Made by a program: the position numbers and the translations under genes. From contig NC_090128.1 in NCBI RefSeq assembly GCF_040581485.1, positions 7,378,001 through 7,442,000 of the forward strand: 64,000 nucleotides of DNA. Direction: 5' to 3'. Below, in pieces: positions 26,131-38,700 of the stretch (position 1 is its first letter; each line of letters starts with the position of its first letter). The notes below the pieces were generated by a model, which made no database searches, was not told the origin of the DNA, and saw only the letters and a program-made list of their open reading frames with translations. This stretch comes from Linepithema humile. Taxonomy: Eukaryota; Arthropoda; Insecta; Hymenoptera; Formicidae.

Positions 26131-26493
26131 ACCATATAAAAAGATACGATATTTTCTGCATCAAGTATTTTTCTTTAGTTATTCTTACGTTAGAAATTTT
26201 TCAAGAATTTTAAATTATTGTTTAACTGTGAAATTAAAGTATGGAAATTATTTTTTTAATTTATTATATTACAAAATTTGTATTAGAGTTATTTTTTCTC
26301 TTGCAATCTAAAGAAATTTTGACTTCATAAAAGGATACAATATTTCTATGTTTCAAGTACTTTAGTTATTAGTACGCATTTTTAAGAGTGTTAAATTATT
26401 GTTTAATTTAAAATATGAAAATTATTGTTTGATATATACTATTACAAGCTTTGTCTAATGATTATGTTTCTTTTATAATTTAAAGAAATTTTA
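26131..26493. repeat. Diverged two-copy tandem duplication (unit about 170-190 bp)
   Basis: Copy 1 is 26131-26321 and copy 2 is 26322-26493. Shared words in order are ATAAAA-GATAC, CAAGTA, TTTAGTTATT, TTAAATTATTGTTTAA, TATGGAAATTATT/TATGAAAATTATT, ATTACAA, TTTGT and TAAAGAAATTTT. The array ends about 55 bases before the acceptor of receptor exon A, so it makes up much of the end of that intron. Confidence 0.7.
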
Positions 26494-26549
26494 ATGCCAT
26501 ATTTGTTCTAAATTTTTTTACTAATTATTTGGTTGTGTTTGTGTTTCAG

Positions 26550-26655
26550 CCTCTTCTCCGACTTAAGAAGCCTGGCAGGAACGACCTTGATGAATCTTTT
26601 GGCAGCCCTTTTTATGGTTCAGCTATTCTTCATCGTGGGAGCTGGAGGAGTACAG
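26550..26655 (+). CDS. Receptor exon A: TM2 of methuselah-like GPCR
   Basis: The acceptor is a T-rich tract ending in TTTCAG at 26544-26549 and the donor is GTAAGT at 26656. The exon opens with the third base of a split codon, followed by 35 codons, and ends on a codon boundary. The peptide starts LFSDLRSLAG, the intracellular loop 1 to TM2 entry typical of class B and methuselah receptors, and continues into a hydrophobic helix (about residues 11-31) ending in GAGGVQ. The split codon means another coding exon must precede it; that exon should encode TM1. In the other frames this stretch reads as an unrelated arginine/serine-rich peptide running into the CT repeat, which is not coding. A (CT)n tract begins about 25 bases after the donor. 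Confidence 0.85.
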
Positions 26656-26673
26656 GTAAGTTTGTAGCTCTCA

Positions 26674-26744
<71 letters not shown>

Positions 26745-29700
26745 GTCTATTTATTGTAGCTTTCTTGCATATTTGCATAAAGACAATTTTCCGACTGGTC
26801 TTAGAAATTGTACACGAAGAAGTTAAATATCGCTGTTATTACATCTACTGCAATTTCTCGAAAATGCAACTGCATGAAGCCTAATAATACATGATTTATA
26901 GCCATACTGCGAATATAGTGTGATTCAAAAGTAAAATATAAATATAATGCTAAATGAGAAACGTGTGTGTCGTATGGCATGTAATTTCTCGAGGTTCGAA
27001 AAATGTCAGGTTAATATAATATTTTTCACTTAAAATTATCTCTAGATAATTCACCAACAAAATATTTATATTTCCCGGATCATCCCATACATAAAGACAT
27101 GCTGTGAGATGCATCTCGAATCCGCCGAGGTGTGAATTTTGGTGGCTGTTTTCAGTCCTTCCGCCAGCGAGAAACGAAATTCCATTTCATTTTTACTCGG
27201 TAAGAAAGCCGGCTTTCGTTGAGACTTTCTTCGTCTAACGTTCCACGCTTAAATCATCTTTAATTAAGCTCCGGCGAGTTCGTTGCGAAACGCGAAAGAA
27301 TCCGGAATCCTTTCTCGTCCGTCCTTTTCCTCGTTTCGCCGGGAACATCCGGAGAGCGATGTCAGACGTGCCGGCACTCCAAGATGCCTAACATCGCCAT
27401 TTGAATTCTCCCGGAGAATTGGGCGAATCTCGATTACTGACAAACGGGACAAAGCGTTTCGGATTTCTCTTAAGTGATTATGTCGTGGACGGTCGCGAAA
27501 AGACGGAGAGCAGCATCGTTCGGTAACTCAAAGTGGAAATTAGTGGCATTCCAGTTTTCAAATTTTAATTACACGTTGAACTTTTTGAAGCGTGACTGTA
27601 GGCGACTAGAAGATTCGCACTAAAAGTATTTCTCATTTATTCTCATGACTTTAGATGTTAAAAATCTCTTGAATTGACCTTTGCACAGTTTTTCCTATAA
27701 AAAAAGTTTTTCGAAAATTTGTTCGAAAATATTATATGTAAGTTATCATAATTTCTATTTTTATAAAATATTCTGTATATAATAAGTTCTTTATGAAGAC
27801 ATTTAACAAATATTTTCGTCGACTTTTATTAAGCACGTTGCGGTGCTCGAGTTTAATTACTAGCTGCGTAATCGCGACGTATAAAAGAAAACAGCGAAGA
27901 ACATCGTGTATAATATGAGTCGTCAGTCGCAAAAAAGCCACGGATATTATTCACTGCAAATTTTATTGCATTCTTTCAGCGGAAATGAAAAGCATGTATA
28001 TACCATGTTTGCTTTGAAAGAAGCAAACAGAAAGAAACTCTTCTAGGTTTAGCAACGAAGGAACAAGCTTGCGTTTCTCCGTTTTTAAATGAAAGAAAGA
28101 TACGCCGCACCTGTAGCTGTGCATTTTTTTTTCGTTATCATCGTAATTAGAGATAAAAACAGAGAACGAGATAGGAAGAGAGAAAGCACATTGAGAAAAT
28201 CCACGGAGAAACAAGAATCTTTTTAGGTCAAATGTTATTCGCCGCAATAGTAATGCCGGAAGCTATTGCAAATCGTGGTCTTTGATTCTTTGAGGCTTCT
28301 ACAGAATGCGGTTTGTTCTGAAAATGTTCTGTTTCAAAAATAAGCGAAGCACAGTAATCTCCTCAATTGTTACCCATCGTATCGGTCCGAAGCGATATTT
28401 GATCTTACATGTGTTGTGAGTATTACAAAAGAATATTTATCTTGCTGGATCTTTTCATGAAAGTAAAGAGAATTCCAGCTGAATAGAATGCGATATTTGA
28501 ATTCGAATTTTGAAATGATACAAAGAAAATTAATCTTATCTCTTTTTCTGTAATTTAAATAATCAATTCAGATGTAACAAATTTAATTTTAAAATTAAGA
28601 ATATTCATGATTCTAACAAATATTGCGATTTTAATTTAGATTTTATTTACTTTTGATGAAATAAAATGTGCACATCTGAAATTGTTTTTTATTTCTTTTG
28701 CTTCATTACTATTATGTATCTATGAGAAATAATAACCGAGGAATATAAAATGTATAAAAGATATTTCCTGCGGATTTTTTAATCCTCGAAAAGTCACACT
28801 AATTGGCACTTAAACTTTATTCTATCGATAAATTGCGCACGCTGGTTAAAAGAATGAGTGAAAAGTAAATAAACCGGAAATACTACGATAATTTCGCGCG
28901 CGAGCGAAAAGAAAAGGGGAGGAAATCGGAGGTTTAGTCGAGTCAGTGGTTTTTCGATGAGGTGCTAAATTTCGTGACCGTGAACAGGGGCGAGGCTTGT
29001 TTACCACCGAGAGTAGTATATCTTGCTATACACACGGGAGGCGGGAAGAAAAAAGGATTCACCGCACCGAAAGAGCGGACGTGTTAAATGTTGTGAGCTC
29101 GGAGCGCCATCCCTCCAACATAAGCCACCCTTTCGCGCGACCCTTAATTGTGGTCTTGTCTTGTGTTAAAGACAAATTTACGCGCAATATCGGATGTTGA
29201 GCGAATTTTCGCTCGACTTTAAGCTTGAAGTAAACTTATGATAATCGTGCAGAATTATATATCAAAAACTTTTCGTTATACATTTAAGCATTAAATATGC
29301 GCATATCAAGTAGATTAATATATTATACTTTTATAAATATACGGTTGACGATAAATTAGCATCGCTGATAAGCAACGGTATTCATAAAACGACTTGACAT
29401 TCTTATTTCTTTGAAATTGCAAAGTCTGACAAGATAGAATATTAATAACGACCGTTTTCTGTCAACGAGACAGACGTGATAGTCAGGGGAGAAAAGTTTA
29501 TTAGGAACGAAGAAATCCTGTCATAACGCGTGAGAGAGATAAATCTCCGTCGGTTGCAATCTCGCAGCCGTCACGAAGCAATTCGGCCTTATTGTTACTC
29601 GACTTGGATTTAAAGAGAGGAGAAAAATAAATTCAACCCGCGAGACCTCTTGCATATTTTTAGTTTTGATTTCAAACATTTTCGACAGACAGTGCTCGTT

Positions 29701-32700
29701 TCCGTGGAAATCGAAGAAGATAAAAGAAAATGAAGGCAATAGAACAAGAGAAGAAGGGAAAAATCGGTATATTACTTTGAGGCGAGTAAAAGCAAAATGA
29801 AGAATGTAGAAAGCGTACAGCAAAATTGAGACGGAAATAGTAAAACTGTAGAAAATATTTTATAGTCATATTTTAGTAGAAGAAAAAGGGAGCAATATAG
29901 AAGGTATACAAATATATAGAAAAAATATATGTTGACAGACAAAAAGTTTAAATTTTTCTTTCCTACATCTCTGTAAAATTAAAAAATTTTTGGATAAAAA
30001 ATAAAAATATACAAATTGCAAAAGAAAAGATTTATATTATGATAAAAAGTGAGTAGAACTTATTATCATTTTAAAAGTAAAGTTTTAGGAATAGCGCATG
30101 ATATAGATTTTATATTATATTGTATAATATATTAACAGAAATATTCTAAATTACGAAGATTTAATACAAGAGAATTATTATAATTATAATATTATTATAA
30201 AAAAGCAGAATTTTGAAATAACAAGAGGAAGAATATTATATTGCTAATTTTATCTACTACCAAAAAGATAAAATCTTGAACTTTAAGTATTAACTTTCTG
30301 CATTTCGCATTTTTAACTCTCACTGCAATATTAGTGTATATCCGAGTATATGCCAGATGCTTTTAGGTCACCCTGTAGCGAGCTTTACAGCCACATTGCG
30401 CTTGTGCGCATTTTGCGAGCATATGTTTCTACGTCGCTTCCGGTTCCGGGCTCCAATAGAGCAGTAGTGCATTTCGCGTACGCCTCGCTGCCTCGATATA
30501 TCGCAGCCCCGCATTAAGTCAGACGCGTTTACGGGCTCTGTACCGCAGTCGGGGATGCTGGCAGGCAAGATAAGGTCCAGCGGGAATGCCGGAATTAAAA
30601 GGGTAAAGGAGGATATTAATCCGTCCTAATGCTCATCCGAATTCATTTAAGGCTCTCGTTAGCGAATATATAACGATGTTAACATGTCGCGAAGGTTTTA
30701 GAGGTAAAATTATAACGTATGTTTTAAATTACTAACATATGTTTAAGTTTTATGAATAACAAATGGGGCTATTATAATTATTATAAAATAAATAAATTCT
30801 ATATTTTTATCATTAAATTATTATTTATTAGTAAATAAAAATATGGGATGTATAAATATTGATCGTAGATACATATTACAAATACTAAATAACAAGAAAA
30901 AATGCGATAGTATGAATTCTCGAAGAGTATCGATATTTTAATTTTTGTTGCAAGAAAAAATTATTATTTATTGATGCTAATTTAAATTTGACAAATGCTT
31001 GAAATTTGTTTATTATAGAAAAATATTTGATAAAGTAAACTTGTTGAAATTGAAAATTTATAGATGTAGATATTCTACTGAGAATTTGGTGTTTGTCACA
31101 AGACGATTCTCTTATACGAGAACATTCACATTCAGGGAAGATTGATAGCGAATTCCCAGAGTCTGGACTTGTCAGTGATGTACAGTCTCCCATCACGTGA
31201 TATTAAGGACCATCCTTCTTGGACGGGCAAGTTTAATAACGTGCGCGTTAAATCACTATAATTAGTACGATTATGCGTGTCGCAGGAGCGATATTCCTCC
31301 TATCTAGGAATATGATATATCGTTCTCAGTATTAAGTCGGACGCGCTCGTGTTTCTATATCATGCTAAAACGTGGATTAAGTAAATCTAGGAAGCAGATC
31401 TAGGAAATTTTAATATTATACAATCCGCTTACACAGTATCGCTTATGATTAATATATCACAAAAATCGCGTTAATTATGTTTTATTAATAAAGAAGCGAA
31501 GTAAATTAGCAGAAATATAAATTTTCATGGAGTAACGCTTCAGTATTCGCATGTATTAATTATGTAGAATATTGTATATGAATATTAATGTGCAAAAAGT
31601 AATTAAAATAATATAATTACACATATAAAGTAATGCGATATGATATTATAAAATTAAACAATTTTTCGCAGAAATTTTTTTAAAAACTTAATGTTTCTTG
31701 AAAATTAAGAAATTAGTTAGCAGTTTGCCGTGCGTGAGATGCATATTTTGCAATTAATTCGCATTGTAAAAATATCGATTGATAGTTTAGTTTCATTTTA
31801 CATAATATTTTAACATATGTATAAGAAATAGGTATACCTTTCTTCTACTTATAAAAATAGAAAAATAAAATTTAGCTTTGATTATTGTGTCGTAATTTTG
31901 ATTGTCTAATAAAACATCTAATGCGCTTGTTTATACGCTGTTATATAACGAACTGTGAAATGTGATTTGATGCGGAAAGAGCTTTGCAATGTTGTGTTGG
32001 AGAAAACCATGTAATTTACGGAGCGTGGAATATATAATAATTTAGTTGGGGAAAATTAGAAATGCCACAAATTTCTTCGTGCTGGAACGTGCTAACTTTT
32101 CCTCAGATCGTGTATAACGTAAATAAACGACAAATTGTGGGCCAAAATGCGGGAAAGTTGCGAGTTGACCCAAAATTTCGTCAGCACACGAAACTTTACT
32201 TTGGGATAGAATGCAATTTACGAGGCGGCGTAAATCACGGTCAGCCACTAAGACGCGTCGGCAGTCCTGGGTTCCGATTCGCCCTTGCGGCTTCTACAGA
32301 GTAAAGTGATTTTCGCGACGAATCTTACAGCTTATGGGAACAATCCCCCGGAGATTTGTTCAGAAATAAGTGCGAAAAGGCGGAGAGAACTGCGGCGAGA
32401 AATCCAACCAGACGCACGTTTGAAGCATCGCGAAAATGCCAAAAACTCGCATAAAAACTTTGCGCCGCGTCTGTCCGCGACGCGTGAAAATAAAAAGTGC
32501 AACTGATGTGTAGTGAACAAGACGAGGAATTCATTGCAAAGATGAGAAACACGAGTTGCGTCTCCCGGGAGATCATGGGTTCGAGTTTCGACAACTCGGG
32601 CGATCCTGTATCCAGAACTTTTCGATTTGTCGAAGATATGAAAAAGAGAATAAAACTTTTTGAAAAGGAATGGAATATACACTGCGAATATAAAGATTAC

Positions 32701-35700
32701 AAAGCATTTGGAATTATTAAAAATTAGCACTTCTATTGAAATCTTTTGATAAAGTAAATTTTTTTATGAGATGCACTAGTTAATTGTATTTTTATGTACT
32801 CAAATAATTAAATTTTATTTTTTATTTTATCATTATCATTATATTTATAGTGCCGAGATATATAACGTTTCATATTATCACGTGTTATTGGATTAAATCT
32901 TCTCGATGAATCAGTTTTTTTTCTCTCGCTTTCTCGCCGCGACGGAGTAGAATTTCGGCCAAGTTTTTTCTCGTCTTACGAGAGCAGGAATCTTGTTCCA
33001 CGGGTACAGAGTTTAATGAGAGTCCCCACCGCCGGTTTCGCCGAGTGGTTTTTAATTAAGCGCGAAAATAGCCGAGAGACAAAGCGGCTGCAACCTGCAA
33101 ACGATAATAGGAGCTCTTAGATCAACTCGTTCTGCGAACAAAACAAAATTGTCGATTGGAATAGGAAATCAATCACGAACCCCTTTTCCTCCCTCCCATC
33201 CATCTCGCCTGTTCTTGCTCTCACTTGCTCTAGGAGACGAATTAAAGCTGCGACCTAAATGTAACTTTTGCTCTAATCCCCCCATTCACACGGTTCCCCT
33301 CGAACCTAGATAATGGCTCGCGAAGATTGCGCGAGTCGTACTGCATAATTTATGTGAACGTAAGTTTTCCCTCGACGGCGAACACGTCCTCTATGGCTGC
33401 GATTCTTCTAACCCCATTAAATATCATTACTTCACTTTTTGGGAGTAAAATTCAAAGTTCTCCAAAATTTTATAAATTTCGAGAGGGAAAAAGGGCAAAG
33501 CGTTATCGTACTGGTAACTGTCGTTGTTTTCAACCATATTTGCGTACGTTTCAATAAAATTAATTCAGTTGAATAAATATGTCCGCATGTATACAGAACC
33601 GTTTAACAATTCAATAGAAATTTAATTAAATTTTAATTCAATTCGTTCAGAGCTTAATTAAAAAAAGCATATTACCATTATTCTCGGCTGTTTATTATTG
33701 TCGCGCTCCTCTGCTCGGAGACAAAGCGCGTTGCATTGTTGTATTGTGCGCGCATTGTCGGTACATTTTCTCGCCGATGCAACGTATCGGGGAGGCGAAA
33801 GCGCGGAGCCTTGTTATTCGCGGCTGTTATCGATTACACCGGGCTTTGTTGCCAGGGATTTTTAACAATAAGAGCCTGTCGGCGCGGCTGCAGTTTAACG
33901 ATTCGCCGACTGACATCTCCATATGCATTTCGCAGCGTGAATGAAAAATCATGATTTGCGCTGTGATACGCGACACGGTTTATGCGGGCGATTTAAGGGC
34001 ACGCCCGTATTTTTATCACGCAATCAACTATGCGGAACTCTGATACACGTCGAGTGCGTTTTTGATTTTGCGATGTAAAATAATTCAAACTGAAGAGTTT
34101 ATGCATGAAATCTCGATAAATTACATGATAAATTTATGAATTTGTATCTATAGATATAAAAATTATAGTTTTTAAAATCTCTTTAAAATGTTTTTAAAAT
34201 TTAAATGATAATTCTTTTGATTGAATCTATTACGATTATTAATGGAACGTGACATTTTCATAAACATATCGCAAATGTTGCAAAGATCTGCCGTTAGTCT
34301 CAGTTTATTTTGCATATTATTCTATTTCATGTTCATTCGAGAACATTTGTGCCACGTTGCGTTCTCCACGTTCTCATTTTGAGAGTAAACAAATTGAGCC
34401 GAAAGCGCTTCAAAAAGCAGAGACAATTTTAATTACGAGCGAGCGATCAGTATGATATTCATATCGCGATAATTGATCACAGTTTCGCGGTCGCATGGTG
34501 TAGCGCAAATAAAATTTACTCTTCTGTTTGTGATAACCGAAACCGAAAATTTGCAACCGCCGATTTTCCAATAGGCGGCATTTAGATTCGCCGAGCTCGC
34601 GCTTAACACATCACTTTTTTTCTCATATTTCCATCGTTTTTGCGAAATTGCACATTGCGACCGAAAATCCGCATTGCAGTGCATGCGCTTTTAAGCCGGC
34701 GAGTTTGCAGGCTAATTCTAAGAACATCAAGCTTTTTTTTGTTTATATATGAAACTGTTTCAAAAATAGATGTTTTTGGACGGCTGATGAATCTTATCAC
34801 TGTTTATTCTATTAGAACTTTAAATGTAAATGTAGATTCAAAATCTTTTTCTCTCTCCCTCTTACTCTTATTTTCTTTTTTTCTCTTTCTTCTTTTTTAT
34901 CTTTCCTTACAAAGTTTGTTAAATTATTTTTTAAATGTTAATAAACTCACAAAACTTACATCTATATATAATAGAATTTTATCTGAACGCTCAGTATTAT
35001 TTGTATCACGTACGTTGGATTTGTCACTAGCTCAGGAAATGGATTACCCTTTCTCCAAATAGCTTTTCTAGAGAATGCTTTATATACAAGGCGTTTTATA
35101 ATACATGGAATATCTATTCGAGGAGTAAACTGACGAATTAACAAACATATAAATGTCAGCATATCACTTTTATATGTGAAAGCTCATTTGTAAGCATTTG
35201 TAAAATATTTAAAGTGAGGAAGAAATTGTGCTAAAGTGGCGTTCAATTAAATTGTTACCGGGGAAAAAGATTGATTCGAAATAAAATCTATTTCTGAAGT
35301 GGGTCCCATGTGCGACGATACGGTACACCCTATACGTATTCGCAAGCGCTCTCGCATGGACAAGCACCTCGTGCATTACCTCCGATAGTGCGCGCGCGGA
35401 GGTTTCTTGCTTCGTTTCATCGTAACGACCGCTTTTACGGCGACTTACATTCTTGCGCGGTCACGTCTCGCCTGTAAGGACTCGGGCGGTTCATGACGTT
35501 CCGCTCTTCTTCATCTCGAAACTTTCCCATCTTTTTTCTTTATTATACCCTCCAGTGATCGTGCTACCACACTGAGTGCACCGAGGCTAGTTAACTTGAC
35601 GGGAGTCGCGTTACAGAAACGCTCATCATCATTCACTTTTATTGCCGCTTCTATAACTGTGCGTCTAAAGTCTTTTTTTATTTTTTATTTGTCTTAGGCA

Positions 35701-38700
35701 GTATCTTATAAAATATAAATATGTATTATGTTGCATTTTATACGCCTATTATACATATTTTGTATATATATTTTATAAAATTTGGAACAAATATGGGAGA
35801 GAAACAGAAAGCCAGACAGATAAAATAAATTGAAAAATTAATATTACATTTTATATATTTTTATGCAATAATAATTTGAACATCAGTTTGCTCCAATTTC
35901 CGATTATTTATGATTTTTTTTGTTACCATTTTGTATAAATTCACTTGTGAATGTGAAAAAATGGAGATTATCGACGCAATGGTTCACGGCACGTGTATTT
36001 ACAAACGATCTCCGTGTGCGTCAAAAAGTTTGTTTTTATCGAAATCTCGTTCTCGGATATTTCACGGCCGTCAACGGCACAAAAAATTCATTCGAGATTG
36101 CCGTGAAATTCACGTACAATGTTCGCGAGAGGCGATGCAGCGTTATAAAAGGATAGCTTTTAACGGATTGTATATCATGGAACTCTCGCCAATTTGGCGT
36201 GAGAACGTTAGGAAAGAAAGACAGCTGATATTATTTTTAGAATTTGAGGACAAAAAAATTGTGGTTAAGAATAATTTTAAAAAATTTAGCTTGTAATTTT
36301 TTAATCTTTAATGTTCGATCATAAAATAGAGAATAAAAATTTGATTTCTTAATTAATTTTATATTAATTAATATATACTGTATTGCGGCAGAAATCTTGC
36401 AATTAAAAATTAAAAAGCTGCAATAAAGAATAACTTTTCTTGATTTTTAGTAAAGAAAAATCGCTTTTAAATTTATTGCTAAAATTCAGATTGCGTTTAT
36501 GGGACACCCTATGCGTCGACTTTCCGTTTATTGCTACTTATGTAAATAACGAAGAAGCGATGCGCTACTTTATCTTTTCTTGAGAGACACCCTACGTCAC
36601 CGAGGGAAAGAGAGCGCCCTGCGACTCGCGTTAAGTCGACGGCCTTTATCGAGGACATTAACGTTTTTTAACCACATCGTCGCCGATGATTCAGCTCGTG
36701 CGGAAACACGTGCTCGACGGTAATTAATCGATAGATGAGGGCTTATTCGCTCTCTCACACACTCGCGCTTCGTTTAGGTTCTGGTTGTGGCAGACGGGAC
36801 GGCCCTTTAATTAGCATGTGACTTCATCGAGAGGATATTTTTACGTCCGCAAATCAATTTATCCCCGTACAAAGATATATCGGTAACTGTGCCACGCCAT
36901 AAATCGCGCCGCGATTAGCTACTGGCTATTTTATTCTTGATGGACGGAAGGTTCAGTAAAGGGCAAACGTTTTAGTTTGACTTTTGATTACATAACAAAT
37001 TGTATCTATTACATTTTTACGATATAAAGTATGTAATTATATTATGCGAGCAATATAGATATAAAATTTAATATTTTTTCTTTACACATTACGAACATAT
37101 TGCGAATCACACATTATTATATTTAGCACTATATTTGATTTGAAAATCGATACTACAGCACAATTTTCGTATATTAACATTTAGTGAAACATGTTTCGGT
37201 ATCACTTTCATTAATACTTAATTTACCAAGTTCAACTACTGCTTCGAAAGAAAAGAGATAGCGTGAAATGTCCGTGCTTTTCCTCGAGTCGCTCGCGAAC
37301 GATCACGATTCACAGTTCAGAAATTATTCACTTTCCGGCAAGTTGCCGATGCAGCGATATAGGATTCAGGAGCAAAGCCGAAGCTTTGTTCATGAAACCG
37401 GCTTTGTTCTCGGTGTGTGTTGGAAAGCGCCACGGATACGATGACGACGTCCGCACCGATAATGCGGATTAATTGATATGCCGCGATCGGCGTGAGAGCT
37501 GCTTTTAACAGACGAGTTAATTGCTTCATTAGGAGCTCATTTTCTCCCCTCTCTCTCTCTCTCTCTCTCTTTGTGCGATTATGGGATGCAACGGTTTCCT
37601 TTTTCCAATTTCACAGTCTGTCCGATGCAATGGCGATGCGTTAGATGAAACAGTTAATTCGCAGTCGACCATATATATCGCGTTTCGCGATATGCGCTTT
37701 GCAGATCGCATTTCCGTTACCATCTCTAGGGATCGTCTTTCATATCGCAATCTAGATTGTATGACATATGATTTATATTCAGCTGTTGCGATCAACTTTA
37801 CCGTATTCGATAAGTCAGTATTTTAATATATTTATCATTTATCACTATAATAGACATTAAGAAAAATAAAATTACGTATCGAATTAAAACTTGTTCGATA
37901 TTAATACATATATAAGTTTCTAAAGCAAGATTATTGCTTCTTATCATCTTATAGTACAAACGTAACAGAGATTATTATTCATCGTATTCGACAAATCGAT
38001 GGTAAAATCGTTCTTTCAATATATGTATTTATTGCGACCTAGATGTTCAGCATTACAAGCACGAGAGTTGCATATTTGATAGAACGGATTTCATTGATAT
38101 ATGGTATGTAGAGACTACAATAGACTATTGAATAAATTCTTCTTCTATTGGGAATAGTTTTCACCGCTGTGGAGTCGGTCCGGGGATTGCATACAAAAGG
38201 ATCGTTGAGTATTACTCATCTCCCTCGGATAAGCTTACATTAAAAAGTTCTCCAAAGCACGAATTATCATAGTGGGAACATAAATTCGCCGTCCACAGCA
38301 AAATTTTACTCTCTCAAATGTGCATTATTCGCCAGATACGAAACAGAAATCATATTTAACTCCGCAATTTTTATGTTTCAGTGCAAATTGTGTGCGATAA
38401 TGTTTTTGCAATAATATTGTGCGCGAGAAATGTACAACGCAATGTACGTAGATCGATTTTAGATCTAATAATTACAAAAGATAAACTTTTTAACAAGGGC
38501 GAGCAATATTCCGGTACGGAAAGTCTAAAATGTAATTAAACTTTTCATACTGCTCCGGTAGTGTAAATATGAAAAGTAATGGCTAAGGTAGAAATCTGAT
38601 TAAATTGAGATGTTGAATAATTCCGAAAGAGAACAACTCCGCACAATTTTGAGAAACTTGGATATATTTTGTTGACATTATCTATTTAGCGCAATCAATT

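Noticed and set aside
25928..26311. 127-codon plus-strand frame before exon A
   Set aside because: Aromatic and Ile-rich translation of AT-rich DNA that runs into the tandem duplication; no start context, family or splice phase.
32577..32590. Possible intact tRNA gene
   Set aside because: Acceptor and T stems do not pair properly and the B box is degraded, so it is kept only as a SINE-like relic.
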